NCBI RefSeq assembly: GCF_037041345.1 | Contig: NZ_CP146287.1 | Location: forward strand, 1,429,501-1,493,500 | DNA from: Abiotrophia defectiva ATCC 49176 | Lineage (GTDB): Bacteria; Bacillota; Bacilli; Lactobacillales; Aerococcaceae | DNA length: 64,000 nucleotides | Direction: 5' to 3' | Shown here: in pieces, positions 15,190 to 23,913 of the stretch | Layout of the letters: the number at the start of each line of letters is the position of its first letter | Numbering within the stretch: position 1 is the stretch's first letter | Notes under the pieces: model-generated | What the model saw: the letters and a program-made list of their open reading frames with translations, nothing else | The model's database searches: none | What the model was told of the DNA's origin: nothing | Program-made: the position numbers and the translations under genes

Positions 15190-15876
15190 ATGACTCAGAA
15201 GTTGATCCAGGATCGCTATCAGGCGGTCTTAGACCGTATCCAAAAACATAGCCCAGAAGGCAAGCAGCCACAGTTAGTTGCCGTCAGCAAAACCGTGGGC
15301 GCCGACCAAATTCAAGCCCTCTATGATTTAGGCCAAGGGCATTTTGGCGAGAATCGCTATCCTGCCCTCTTAGAAAAGCAGGCCACCCTAGCCCAAACTG
15401 CTCCAGACATTGTTTGGCACTTCATCGGCCGGGTCCAAACCCGCCAAGTAAAGGAGTTTATCAATCAAATTGACTATCTCCATGCCCTAGACCGCTTTGA
15501 CTTAGCCAAGGAAATTCAAAAGCGGGCCGACCACCCCATCAAGTGCTTCCTCCAGGTCAATGTATCGGGCGAAGAGAGCAAGACAGGCTATGAGCCCGAG
15601 CAGGTCTTTGCGGCCATCGAGCAACTTGCCCCTTACGATAAGATTGAAATCGTGGGCCTGATGACCATGGCGCCAGCCGATGCCCTAGAAGGCGAGCTCC
15701 ACTTCTTCTTCAAGACGCTCAAACATCTCCAACTCCTAGTCCAAGAAGCCGGCTATCCTCACGCTCCTTGCACTGAGCTCAGCATGGGCATGAGCCAAGA
15801 CTATACCATAGCCACCGAGGAAGGGGCTAGCTTCCTACGTGTAGGCAGTGCCCTCTTCGCGCCTCAAGGCTATTAA
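15190..15876 (+). CDS. YggS/PLPBP family pyridoxal phosphate homeostasis protein
   Basis: A 228-residue fold III PLP-binding barrel protein that buffers cellular pyridoxal phosphate and affects amino acid balance; no catalytic activity is established for the family. The PLP lysine is K34 in LVAVSKTVG. Other family segments are FGENR (about 54), WHFIGRVQTRQV (about 77-88), GLMTMAP (about 156) and ELSMGMSQDYTIA (about 196-208). AGGAGG precedes the ATG by about seven bases. It is a single gene with its own promoter and a strong terminator. In many Gram-positives it sits near division genes, but not here. Confidence 0.93.
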   Translation: MTQKLIQDRYQAVLDRIQKHSPEGKQPQLVAVSKTVGADQIQALYDLGQGHFGENRYPALLEKQATLAQTAPDIVWHFIGRVQTRQVKEFINQIDYLHALDRFDLAKEIQKRADHPIKCFLQVNVSGEESKTGYEPEQVFAAIEQLAPYDKIEIVGLMTMAPADALEGELHFFFKTLKHLQLLVQEAGYPHAPCTELSMGMSQDYTIATEEGASFLRVGSALFAPQGY

Positions 15877-15896
15877 GTTATGCTATCAAGAAAAGA

Positions 15897-15938
15897 CCCC
15901 TGAAGCCAGGATTCCGAATGGCTTCAGGGGCTTATTTT
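15897..15938. terminator. Bidirectional terminator
   Basis: CCCCTGAAGCCA (15897-15908) and TGGCTTCAGGGG (15919-15930) form a 12-bp stem. T-rich stretches follow on both strands. It serves convergent genes at 15876 and 15946. Confidence 0.9.
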
Positions 15939-15945
15939 ATTGTGT

Positions 15946-16410
15946 TTAACGTTGCCGGGCTGCCTTAAGGTCAGACAGTTTCACCACTAGGCGGCCATCT
16001 TGGGTATAGCAGAAGTTGCGTACCTTGCTGGCATCAGCCATCACTTCAATGAGACGGTCGCGGTAAGGCTCAGCCAACTCGTCGAAGAGGAACTCGTCAT
16101 CGGACAGTTGCAGTTGTTGACGTTGGACCTCAATTTGTCCTTGGGTCCAGAGTTGATAGCTACGACTTGGCAAATTGCCTTGGAGTTTGCGTTTTTCAAT
16201 CCGGTAGACATAACGGTCATCATCATAGGTGATTTCCAAGGCCCCGGTATTAGTCCGCGTCTCCTTGACGTCCCGATGGTGTTCCTTGTGGATGCGCCAC
16301 CAGGTGTAAATAGCATTGAGGGCTTCTTCCTCTGTCGGGTAGGAACCATGCTCCTTGCGGGCATCTGTATAGCGGTCTACCCAATAGTTCGTGTACACAA
16401 CTTTTTCCAT
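15946..16410 (-). CDS. Hypothetical protein, 154 aa
   Basis: I do not recognise this protein. It is soluble, rich in charged and aromatic residues (WWRIHKEHH, YEDDRYVY-like stretches), with no signal peptide or membrane segment. It has a strong ribosome binding site (AAGGAGG, seven bases before ATG) and a near-consensus promoter at 16446-16473, so it is surely expressed. It stands as a single gene between two terminators. The C-terminal part (SDLKAARQR) is basic. Confidence 0.75.
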   Translation of the reverse strand: MEKVVYTNYWVDRYTDARKEHGSYPTEEEALNAIYTWWRIHKEHHRDVKETRTNTGALEITYDDDRYVYRIEKRKLQGNLPSRSYQLWTQGQIEVQRQQLQLSDDEFLFDELAEPYRDRLIEVMADASKVRNFCYTQDGRLVVKLSDLKAARQR

Positions 16411-16445
16411 ATAAGAACCTCCTTGTTAAGCGTTTCCATAATCTT

Positions 16446-16473
16446 ATTATAGCATAGCCTTATGAAATAGCAA
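16446..16473 (-). promoter_or_regulatory. Promoter of the 154-aa hypothetical gene
   Basis: -35 TTGCTA (16468-16473) and -10 TATAAT (16446-16451) with a TGC extension and a 16-base spacer. Confidence 0.75.
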
Positions 16474-16475
16474 TG

Positions 16476-16517
16476 AAAAAGCCGACTACTTTGGCAAGTG
16501 ATTGCTAGTAGTCGGCT
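16476..16517 (-). terminator. Terminator of the secreted hypothetical gene
   Basis: AGCCGACTACT (16480-16490) and AGTAGTCGGCT (16507-16517) pair. On the minus strand TTTTTCATT follows. Confidence 0.88.
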
Positions 16518-16523
16518 ATGGTC

Positions 16524-17030
16524 TTATGGCTTGGCTTCTTGAATAGAAAATTGGTTACCCTGTAAATCCAGGGCCTTGCCGGTCTGAATTTGAGCCACTA
16601 AACGCGTGACCGTGGTCTTACCATATAGGACCTTAATAGAAGATGGCTCTTCTACTATTTCCACATTCTTAAACTCAAAGTAACGCGGTGTGATGTCTTG
16701 GTCATGGTCACTATGCTCGACATAGTCCAGCCTTTCCTGGCTGGCCTCCTGCTTCTTACTTGGATCAGCCAAGGAAACCCTTTGGGGATTCTGGGTCAGC
16801 TGGTAAAAATCATCTAGCACTTGGTCGGTCTGACTGTCGCGGTTAAAGCGATAGGTCTCTGGCAGATAGAGTCGTACCGTCGTGTCCTTGATTTCAATGG
16901 CTACTAGACTGCTGTCGGACCTATCATTGCGGAAGACCACTTGGCGCGGACTGGATGCCGCCGAAGTCCAAGTGACCAAGCTAAGTAAAATAGCTAGAAA
17001 AGGAATGAGAAATTGTTTGAGAGCTTTCAT
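16524..17030 (-). CDS. Secreted hypothetical protein, 168 aa
   Basis: Not recognised. Residues 1-26 form a signal peptide (MKALKQ, a hydrophobic core FLIPFLAILLSLV, then TSAASS), so the protein is likely exported; there is no lipobox cysteine and no sortase motif. The mature part is hydrophilic with beta-rich character. ATG 17030 was chosen because GGAGGTG lies six bases before it. A strong promoter far upstream (17270-17298) gives an unusually long leader of about 230 bases. Confidence 0.75.
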   Translation of the reverse strand: MKALKQFLIPFLAILLSLVTWTSAASSPRQVVFRNDRSDSSLVAIEIKDTTVRLYLPETYRFNRDSQTDQVLDDFYQLTQNPQRVSLADPSKKQEASQERLDYVEHSDHDQDITPRYFEFKNVEIVEEPSSIKVLYGKTTVTRLVAQIQTGKALDLQGNQFSIQEAKP

Positions 17031-17269
17031 CTCGGACACCTCCACATTCTGTGTATCAGTCTCTCCTTAAGATTGACTGACATTGGCTAAAAGGACGATT
17101 AGGCACCAACATAGAGTCTTTAACAGGCAAGGCCTCCTACTAGACGAGTCATATCAAGTTCTATCACTGGCTTACTTTCACGCTCTCTTCTTTCAAATAT
17201 TCGGCTATTTCTTGGTCTAGGGCTAGGCTACTTATACCTGCCTTCAACTTCATGTAAGTGCTTGCATAT

Positions 17270-17298
17270 AGTATACGCCTCCCTACCCTGTCTGTCAA
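17270..17298 (-). promoter_or_regulatory. Strong promoter with long leader
   Basis: A perfect -35 TTGACA (17293-17298), 17-base spacer, -10 TATACT (17270-17275). It points toward the secreted hypothetical gene whose ATG is at 17030. The leader holds short frames, for example ATG 17253 to stop 17164 (29 codons) without a good ribosome binding site. Confidence 0.75.
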
Positions 17299-17320
17299 TA
17301 GGCCACTCATTTTACCCATC

Positions 17321-17356
17321 ATTAGAAAAAGGTTGGGACGACAATCCCAACCTTTT
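17321..17356 (-). terminator. Terminator of glmS
   Basis: AAAAGGTTGGGA (17327-17338) and TCCCAACCTTTT (17345-17356) pair around a 6-base loop, followed by T residues on the minus strand. Confidence 0.9.
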
Positions 17357-17362
17357 AATCTT

Positions 17363-19168
17363 TTATTCAACTGTCACAGACTTAGCCAAGTTACGTGGTT
17401 TGTCCACGTCTAGGCCACGGCCTAGGGCAGTATAGTAAGCAATCAATTGAGTCACGACCACCATGGCTAGTGGGCTCAATAATTTGGTTACATTTGGTAC
17501 CACGAAGAAGTCGTCTTCCTTGGCTACTTCTTGGCTTGCAATCACAACGGCTTGGGCGCCACGCGCCTTAACTTCTTCCACGTTACCGCGGGTATGAGCG
17601 GCTACGCTTGGATCACTGATTAAGGCCAAGACAGGCGTCCCTTCCTCAATCAAGGCAATGGTCCCGTGCTTCAATTCACCCGCTGCAAAGGCTTCGGTCT
17701 GAATATAGGTAATTTCCTTGAGCTTGAGGGCAGCTTCCATGGACACATAGTAGTCCAAGAGACGGCCGATATAGAAGGCATTGCGTGGTTCCATCAAGTT
17801 GGCGTTACACCATGCTTCAAGCTGGTCTTTCTCTGCCAAGATAGATTCCATGGCGCTAGCCACTAGGCTCAGCTCGTGGGCCATGTCGAAGTCTGTTTCC
17901 TTACCTAAGTGGCGGGCTAGGCAGTCTGCCAAGATGGCCATGACCGCGATTTGAGCAGTATAAGCCTTGGTAGAGGCTACTGCGATTTCTGGCCCTGCGT
18001 GTAGCAAGAGGGTATGGCTTGCTTCACGAGATAAGGTCGAACCCTTAACGTTGGTAATGGTCAAGGATGGGTAACCCAACTCATTGACACGAACCAAGGC
18101 CTGACGGCTGTCTGCCGTTTCCCCAGACTGGGTCAAGAAGATAAAGAGCGGTTTGCTGCTAAAGATTGGCAGGTCATAGGCAAATTCGCTGGCCAAGAGG
18201 ACATCGACTGGTTTGCCAGCCATTTTCTCAATCAAGTTCTTGCCGACCCAACCTGCATGGTAGCTGGTTCCGCAGGCTACCACATAGAGGCGGTCCGCTT
18301 CTGTTAAGGCAGCCAAAAGGTCTTCAGATACATGGAAGTGGTCCTTGTCGCCTTGGTATTCTTGGATAAGACGACGCATAACGGTTGGTTGCTCGTCGAT
18401 TTCTTTAATCATGTAGTAAGGGTAAGCGCCCTTCTCTAAATCTGCCGCGTCTAGTTCCGCTTTGAAGGCAGCACGCTCTACCACTTGACCTGAGTAGGTT
18501 TCGATGGTTACAGCAGATGGGGTCAAGGTCACGAATTCCTTGTCCTTGATTTCTAGGTAGTCAGCAGTTAAATGAATGGTTGCCATGGCATCTGACGCAA
18601 TCAGGTTGTAGCCTTGGCCTAAACCTACTAAGAGCGGTGATTTATTCTTGGCTGCATAGAGGGTATCTGGGGTCTCGCTGTCGATTAAACCGAAGGCGTA
18701 AGAACCGTGAATCAAGCTCAGGGCCTTCTTGAAGGCTTCCTTACCTGACAAGCCATCTTTTAAGGCAAAGTGCTCGATCAATTGAACTACGACTTCTGTG
18801 TCCGTATCAGACTTGAAGTCGACGTCTTGCAGATAGTTAGCCTTAAGGTCAGCAAAGTTCTCAATCACACCATTGTGCACTAAGGCAAAACGGCCGCTAG
18901 CGGATAAATGTGGGTGGGCATTGTATTGGGTAGCTGGCCCGTGGGTAGCCCAACGGGTGTGGCCAATCCCAACAGTGGCAGGTAAATCGAAATCTACAAT
19001 TTCCTTGAGTTGAGCAATGCGCCCTACTTCCTTGAAGAAACCAACAGTCTCATTGTTGCGCACAAAGATACCTGCTGAATCATAACCACGATACTCTAAT
19101 TTTTCTAGGCCGGTAATTAAGGTTTCTTGAACCTTGCCTGCGCCGATCATTCCTACTACTCCACACAT
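17363..19168 (-). CDS. glmS: Glutamine-fructose-6-phosphate aminotransferase
   Basis: Makes glucosamine 6-phosphate from fructose 6-phosphate and glutamine, the entry to cell-wall amino sugars. The 601 residues comprise an N-terminal class II glutamine amidotransferase domain whose nucleophile is Cys2 (MCGVVG), then two SIS domains ([12 protein letters not shown] and [22 protein letters not shown]), and the conserved C-terminal KSVTVE. The upstream leader is a glmS ribozyme, so GlcN6P destroys its own mRNA. It is monocistronic with a strong terminator. Its product meets the sialic acid pathway (nan locus) at GlcN6P. Confidence 0.97.
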   Translation of the reverse strand: MCGVVGMIGAGKVQETLITGLEKLEYRGYDSAGIFVRNNETVGFFKEVGRIAQLKEIVDFDLPATVGIGHTRWATHGPATQYNAHPHLSASGRFALVHNGVIENFADLKANYLQDVDFKSDTDTEVVVQLIEHFALKDGLSGKEAFKKALSLIHGSYAFGLIDSETPDTLYAAKNKSPLLVGLGQGYNLIASDAMATIHLTADYLEIKDKEFVTLTPSAVTIETYSGQVVERAAFKAELDAADLEKGAYPYYMIKEIDEQPTVMRRLIQEYQGDKDHFHVSEDLLAALTEADRLYVVACGTSYHAGWVGKNLIEKMAGKPVDVLLASEFAYDLPIFSSKPLFIFLTQSGETADSRQALVRVNELGYPSLTITNVKGSTLSREASHTLLLHAGPEIAVASTKAYTAQIAVMAILADCLARHLGKETDFDMAHELSLVASAMESILAEKDQLEAWCNANLMEPRNAFYIGRLLDYYVSMEAALKLKEITYIQTEAFAAGELKHGTIALIEEGTPVLALISDPSVAAHTRGNVEEVKARGAQAVVIASQEVAKEDDFFVVPNVTKLLSPLAMVVVTQLIAYYTALGRGLDVDKPRNLAKSVTVE

Positions 19169-19194
19169 GGGGGTAACAACTCCTTTATTATCAT

Positions 19195-19352
19195 AAATTA
19201 AGTTGCTTTTAGGTGCTTAGACAGAGCCTCTGTCCTGGGATTTGCATCCCCAGTTTTATGCTCTCTCTTGTGGACTGCACGGCCCCGGGTCATCCGCCGA
19301 AAATTCGATAAACCCGCTCCTCGTCCCCTTCTCATGTGAAGGGCTGGCGCTA
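19195..19352 (-). ncRNA. glmS ribozyme
   Basis: The minus strand shows the conserved glmS ribozyme core: AGCGCCAG at the cleavage site (cleavage between bases 19351 and 19350), GGGGACGAGGAG, GGGTTTATCGAATTTTCGG, CGGATGACCCGG, CACAAGAGAGAGCAT, and a 3' helix with GACAGAGGCTCTGTC. It lies immediately before glmS. Known role: self-cleaves on binding glucosamine 6-phosphate. The boundaries are approximate. Confidence 0.95.
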
Positions 19353-19406
19353 TCCATTAATCTACAACTATCCTCCTTGACTTTGAATTTTCTAAAAGCT
19401 CCTTAT

Positions 19407-19435
19407 ACTTTACTATAAAGTATTTGTAATGTCAA
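19407..19435 (-). promoter_or_regulatory. Promoter of glmS
   Basis: A perfect -35 TTGACA (19430-19435), 17-base spacer, -10 TAAAGT (19407-19412). The -10 lies in a small palindrome (ATACTTTA-TAAAGTAT). Confidence 0.65.
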
Positions 19436-19440
19436 AAATT

Positions 19441-19769
19441 CTCAACTCCTGATTAGGCCGGGCTTGAGCGCACTTAAATGCTGAAACTGGCAAAATTTAT
19501 AGGCAAATATACATTTGTTATATAAGGGCATTTTCATAAATGGCCCGAGCAAAATCCCTTTAAATCAGCCTTCTCAGCTAAAAACACGAACGTTCTTGTG
19601 AAATTGACCCGACTATGTGAAATCCAGCCAAATTCCCCCGTAAAAAAGTCGCGCTCAAACCCTATTTATAGGTGTAACCTATAAATAGGCAAGGCTAGTA
19701 AGTTCATAGGCTAGCACAAGCAAAGGCCCGCCCCCAAATCTGAAAGATTTGGGGCTCAATACCTAAGAA
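19441..19769. other. Gene-free structured region upstream of glmS
   Basis: About 330 bases without a credible frame. GGGCTTGAGCGC-ACTT (19460-19475) pairs with AAGT-C-GCGCTCAAACCC (19646-19662), enclosing about 170 bases. Inside is a hairpin GGGCATTT-TCAT-AAATGGCCC. Next to it CCTATTTATAGG and CCTATAAATAGG (about 19661-19689) are inverted copies, followed by CCCCAAATC-GATTTGGGG (about 19734-19754). It could hold an unannotated small RNA or a small non-autonomous element. I see no match to tmRNA, RNase P or SRP RNA blocks. Confidence 0.45.
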
Positions 19770-19803
19770 AAGAAGAGGCTGGGAAACTCCCAGCCTCTTC
19801 TTT
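19766..19803 (-). terminator. Terminator of the DUF402 gene
   Basis: AAGAAGAGGCTGGGA (19770-19784) and TCCCAGCCTCTTCTT (19788-19802) form a 15-bp stem with a 3-base loop. Downstream T residues on the minus strand are few. Confidence 0.8.
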
Positions 19804-19825
19804 AATCAATTGGCATCACGATTAA

Positions 19826-20377
19826 TCAGTTATGCTTAGATTTACGTCGATGAGTCAGTTGACAATACCGCTCATACCATATATCCACGAATTCTGGCGC
19901 AAAAGGACCTTTCTTCTCTTCGATCCAGCGGACCAGTTCTTGGATATTATATTTGAGGATACGATCGATTTCTTCCGGATAGCGGTATCGCTTGCTGTGG
20001 AGCTCGTACTCGTCCAAGTCCAGCAGCCGCTTTTCCCCATCAGGAAATACCTTAATATCTAAATCATAGTCGATATACTTGAGCGCCTCATTATCAATCA
20101 GATAAGGAGAAGCCAAGTTACAGTAATAAGTAACGCCGCGTTTGCGAATCATGGCTACAATATTAAACCAGAAGTGCTGGTGATAATAGAGCAAGGCTGC
20201 TTCCCGGGTTACCCAGCGACGACCGTCCGATTCCGTTACTAAAGTATGATCGTTACACCCAATGATGGATTGATCGCTGGTCTTCAATACCATGGTATCG
20301 CGCCAGGTCCGATGCAAAGACCCATCATGCTTATAACTTTTAATCGTGATGAACTCGCCTTCCTTGGGTTGTTTCAT
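19826..20377 (-). CDS. DUF402 nucleoside tri/diphosphate phosphatase
   Basis: A 183-residue cytosolic protein of the DUF402/UPF0374 family; a staphylococcal member (Ntdp) hydrolyses nucleoside tri- and diphosphates. Family segments are visible: [21 protein letters not shown] (split about 77-97), [15 protein letters not shown] (metal-binding acidic residues, about 107-121) and LLDLDEYE. The start is ATG 20377, eight bases after AGTAGG; an upstream TTG lacks a site. It is a single gene with its own terminator. Function is by family only. Confidence 0.88.
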   Translation of the reverse strand: MKQPKEGEFITIKSYKHDGSLHRTWRDTMVLKTSDQSIIGCNDHTLVTESDGRRWVTREAALLYYHQHFWFNIVAMIRKRGVTYYCNLASPYLIDNEALKYIDYDLDIKVFPDGEKRLLDLDEYELHSKRYRYPEEIDRILKYNIQELVRWIEEKKGPFAPEFVDIWYERYCQLTHRRKSKHN

Positions 20378-20506
20378 CACTGAACCTACTTTCCGTTCCA
20401 AATTGAACCGGTACTTCGACCGTTAACCAATACTCCGATATTATAGCACAATTTCACCTATTATGCTAAGGCTTTATGCGGACTTAGCAAATTTTTCTGA
20501 AAAGTC

Positions 20507-22225
20507 TTAGACTTCTTCTTGCATTTGGTAGTAAAGTTGGCGCTTGGCCATGAGTTGTTCATGAGTCCCTTGCTCTACAATGGCCCCATGATTCATGACA
20601 ATAATTAGGTCCGCGCTGCGAATGGTAGCCAAGCGGTGGGCAATAACAAAGCTAGTCCGGCCTGCCATAAGCTGGTTGAAGGCCTCTTGGACCTTGAGCT
20701 CGGTATAAGCATCGATGGACGAGGTCGCCTCATCCAGCAATAAAACCTTAGGTGGCTTAATGAAAATTCGAGCCAAGGCCAGCAATTGGGCCTGACCTTG
20801 CGACAGTCCCCCACCCTGTCCTGACAGGATAGTGTCATAGCCCTGAGGCAGGAGTTCAATAAAGTGATGAGCCTTGGCCGCCTTAGCCGCAGCGACTACT
20901 TCCTGGCGACTGGCCTCTGGTCGGCCAAAAGCAATATTGTCATGGACCGTCCCAGTAAAGAGCCAGGTTTCCTGGGGCACCAAGCCAAGTTGATCGCGCC
21001 AAGATTGTCGTCGATAGGTGGCAATAGCTTGGCCATCTAGCTCAATGGCCCCAGAGCTTGGCTCATAATAGCGCATGAGCAGGTTAATCATGGTAGATTT
21101 ACCGGCACCAGTTGGCCCCACTACGGCTACCATACTGCCAGGCGGCACATGCAGATTGAAGTCTTGGATCAGGGGTTGGGATGGGTCATAGGAGAAGGCC
21201 ATGTCGACAAAGTCAACAGCGCCTTGAACCTGGTCTCCTGCTAGATCAAGTCTTGCACTTTCAACCAAGCTTGGTAAATCCAGAATTTGGTAGAGACGTT
21301 CGGCACAGGCAATGGCCCCCTGAAGTTCCGATAAGACGGAGGAGATATCATTGAAGGGTTTGGTGTACTGGGTGGCATAGGCCAGAAAAGTCACCAATTC
21401 CCCTACCGTAAACTGGCCGCCCACTACCCGACTAGCCCCCACTCCAATTAAGAGGGCATAAATCAAGGCATTGACGAAACGGGTCATAGGATTAACCGTT
21501 GAAGAATAGAAGGTCGCCCCCAAGCTTGCCTGGCTATAGACCTGGTTCAAGGTTTGAAACTCGTCAGCTAGGAACTCCTGGGCATCTAGTTCCTGCAGCA
21601 AGGTCATTTGGCGAATGGTCTCTTCTACCCGCTGAGCCTGGTCACTCCGGGTCTGAGCTTGGTCCCGATAGCGGTGATAGCTTTGTTTGGCGATAAAACG
21701 GGCAATGAAGAGGGAGACTGGGGTCAGAATGACTACCAAGCCAAAGAGGACCAAGTCCATGCCCGCCATGAGATAGAGGGTCACGCCAATAGTGAAGAGG
21801 CCACTCATGAGTTGGGTGAAGAGCATCATAAGGCCATCCGTTAATTGCTCCAAGTCGTTGGTCAGACGGCTGACCAAGTCTCCCAGCCCAAAGCCATCAA
21901 GGGCAGGCACCGGACTAACTTGGAGCTGGGCCATGACCTTTTGTCTTAGCTCGGCCATATGGCCATAGACCAGTTGATTGTAGAGCCAAGGATTAAGCCA
22001 CTGGAAGGCAATGGTTAGGGCAATAAGCACTAACATTTGGACCAGCAAATCTTGCAGGACTTGCGCTTGCCCTGTCCCAATCCAGTCAATGGCCCGACCA
22101 ATCAGGACGGGTAGATAGAGGACGAGACCGGCCTGGATTAAGGTAGACAGCAAGGCTAGGCTCATGAGCCATGGTCGACTAGCCAAGCCTTTAAGTAGGC
22201 GTTTCATGACTTGACCTTGCGTCAT
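20507..22225 (-). CDS. ABC exporter half-transporter, second subunit
   Basis: A 572-residue fused membrane and ATPase subunit with six membrane helices (about 1-300) and a C-terminal nucleotide-binding domain. Walker A is GPTGAGKSTM, the signature LSQGQ, Walker B LLLDEATSS with the catalytic Glu present, and the switch His lies in IAHRLATI. It overlaps the upstream ABC gene by ATGA, so the two are translationally coupled and probably form a heterodimeric exporter of the YfiB/YfiC or LmrCD type. The substrate may be a drug or a lipid-like molecule. GGAGGTGA supplies the ribosome binding site inside the upstream gene. Confidence 0.92.
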   Translation of the reverse strand: MTQGQVMKRLLKGLASRPWLMSLALLSTLIQAGLVLYLPVLIGRAIDWIGTGQAQVLQDLLVQMLVLIALTIAFQWLNPWLYNQLVYGHMAELRQKVMAQLQVSPVPALDGFGLGDLVSRLTNDLEQLTDGLMMLFTQLMSGLFTIGVTLYLMAGMDLVLFGLVVILTPVSLFIARFIAKQSYHRYRDQAQTRSDQAQRVEETIRQMTLLQELDAQEFLADEFQTLNQVYSQASLGATFYSSTVNPMTRFVNALIYALLIGVGASRVVGGQFTVGELVTFLAYATQYTKPFNDISSVLSELQGAIACAERLYQILDLPSLVESARLDLAGDQVQGAVDFVDMAFSYDPSQPLIQDFNLHVPPGSMVAVVGPTGAGKSTMINLLMRYYEPSSGAIELDGQAIATYRRQSWRDQLGLVPQETWLFTGTVHDNIAFGRPEASRQEVVAAAKAAKAHHFIELLPQGYDTILSGQGGGLSQGQAQLLALARIFIKPPKVLLLDEATSSIDAYTELKVQEAFNQLMAGRTSFVIAHRLATIRSADLIIVMNHGAIVEQGTHEQLMAKRQLYYQMQEEV

Positions 22226-23913
22226 TGGCGGTCACCTCCCTGGCTTTGGGTCTGGACTAGGGTCCGGTAATAAGGATTGGATTGGGCCAAGTCTTGGGCT
22301 GGGCCATAACCCGTGGTCTGGCCATCTTCTAAGACCAAGATTTGGTCAGCAAAACGCAAGGCATTCAAACGCTGCGAAACCATGATGACCATGAGGTCAG
22401 GTCGCGCCGCCTTTAGGCCAGATAGGAGGCGACTTTCGGTGGCATAGTCCAGGGCTGAAGTCGCATCATCTAGAATCAGGCCTTTTTTGGCCTTAAGCAA
22501 GGCTCGGGCCACAGTCAGTCTTTGCCGTTGGCCACCCGAGAAATTACGACCAAAGGCTGTGACTTGGGCATCCAGCCCACCCTTTTCGGCAACAAAGTCG
22601 TCTGCTTGAGCCAGGGCTAAGGCCTGCCATAAGTCCTGGTCACTAGCCTTGTCTTGGGCCAAGAGTAGATTAGAGCGAATGGTCCCTTTGAAGAGTTGGG
22701 CTTGTTGAGGCACCCAGGCTAAATTTTCAGCATCTGGCCCCACTAGGCTACCCTGGTCAGCCGGTAAGATGCCCAGTAGGAGTTTGATTAGACTAGTCTT
22801 ACCTGCCCCGGTTACCCCGGTCAGGCCCAGCCATTGACCTTCTTGAAGTTGCAAGCTAACCTGCTTAATGGTCGGCATGGGACTACTTGGATAGGTGTAG
22901 GACAGATACTGCGCCTGCCAGGTCGAAGCGGAAGTGCCTCGCGTCACTTGGCTACTTGTTTTCTGGCCTGGGTCCTCTTCTGGCATAGCCAGGACTGCTT
23001 GAATTCTCTGAGCACTAATCCAGGCCTTGTTGAGGTTACCTAGGACAATGGTTGTTTTAATCAACTCACCCAAAATCAAGGTCAAATAGTTGACCAGAGC
23101 CACCAGCGCCCCTTTGGCTAGCAATCCTTGACCCAGGGCCCAATCCCCTTGCCAGAGGACTAAGACCGTGGTGACATTAACGACTAGGTAAGTCAGCGGA
23201 TTAGTTAGAGCTGCCAGAAAGCCGGTCTTTAATTGATGGCCAAGCAAGTTTTGATTAACCTGGTTATAGGTAGACAGATAGCCATCTACCTGGTTAAAAC
23301 TCCGGATGACTCGATAACCCGCCATGCCTTCTTGCGTGACTTGGACTACTCGGTCAGTAGCTTGGCGAATCTTGGCATGTCCAGGCGCTGTTAGCCCCAT
23401 TAAGACTGCCAAAATAAGATATAGAACCAGAATCATGACTAGGAGATAGCTGGCCAACTGGGCATTGAGCTGCCAGGCCATATAGGTCGCCCCGAAGACA
23501 ATAAAAGGTGACCGCAAGAAGAGACGGAAGAAGATATTAAGCCCCGTCTGCACTTGATAGCTGTCATTGGTCACTCGCGTAATCAAACTGGATTCCCCTA
23601 TAGTCTGACGTTGCGACTCTGATAGACGACTAATCTTTTGATAGAGGGCCTGGGTCAATTGCCGGGTATAGCCAATGGCCGCCTTGGCTGAAAAATACTG
23701 GGCCGTAATGGCCATGAGGACACCCGCCAGGGCCAAGCCCAACAGCAAGACAATGGATCCCCAAATAGCACCGTCACCCGTCAAGATGCGGTCAATAATT
23801 TGGGCCACTACCAAGGGTACCGCTAATTCAAGTAGGGCTTCCGCCAACTTAAGCAAGGGCCCCAAAAGGGCCACCCCACGGTAGCCCTTAAAAAAAGACC
23901 ATAAGGATTTCAT
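22222..23913 (-). CDS. ABC exporter half-transporter, first subunit (degenerate site)
   Basis: A 563-residue membrane-ATPase fusion, partner of the next gene. Walker A is GVTGAGKTSL, the signature FSGGQRQRLTVARALL, and Walker B LILDDATSALD, where Asp replaces the catalytic Glu. The H-loop region reads VSQRLNAL instead of AHRL, lacking the switch His. These changes mark the degenerate half of an asymmetric heterodimer, as in known Gram-positive multidrug exporters. It overlaps the mutY stop by four bases, giving the order mutY-ABC-ABC in one operon. Confidence 0.92.
   Translation of the reverse strand: MKSLWSFFKGYRGVALLGPLLKLAEALLELAVPLVVAQIIDRILTGDGAIWGSIVLLLGLALAGVLMAITAQYFSAKAAIGYTRQLTQALYQKISRLSESQRQTIGESSLITRVTNDSYQVQTGLNIFFRLFLRSPFIVFGATYMAWQLNAQLASYLLVMILVLYLILAVLMGLTAPGHAKIRQATDRVVQVTQEGMAGYRVIRSFNQVDGYLSTYNQVNQNLLGHQLKTGFLAALTNPLTYLVVNVTTVLVLWQGDWALGQGLLAKGALVALVNYLTLILGELIKTTIVLGNLNKAWISAQRIQAVLAMPEEDPGQKTSSQVTRGTSASTWQAQYLSYTYPSSPMPTIKQVSLQLQEGQWLGLTGVTGAGKTSLIKLLLGILPADQGSLVGPDAENLAWVPQQAQLFKGTIRSNLLLAQDKASDQDLWQALALAQADDFVAEKGGLDAQVTAFGRNFSGGQRQRLTVARALLKAKKGLILDDATSALDYATESRLLSGLKAARPDLMVIMVSQRLNALRFADQILVLEDGQTTGYGPAQDLAQSNPYYRTLVQTQSQGGDRQ

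Noticed and set aside
16415-16440. cre-like TGGAAACGCTTAAC in the leader of the 154-aa hypothetical gene
   Set aside because: The right half does not keep the fixed CA; too weak to report as a site.
17164-17370. 68-codon leftward frame overlapping the glmS end
   Set aside because: It begins inside the glmS terminator and runs through a strong promoter; no ribosome binding site. Only the promoter and leader were kept.
19441-19769. tmRNA, RNase P RNA or SRP RNA in the glmS upstream gap
   Set aside because: None of the conserved blocks I know for these RNAs is present; kept only as an unexplained structured region.
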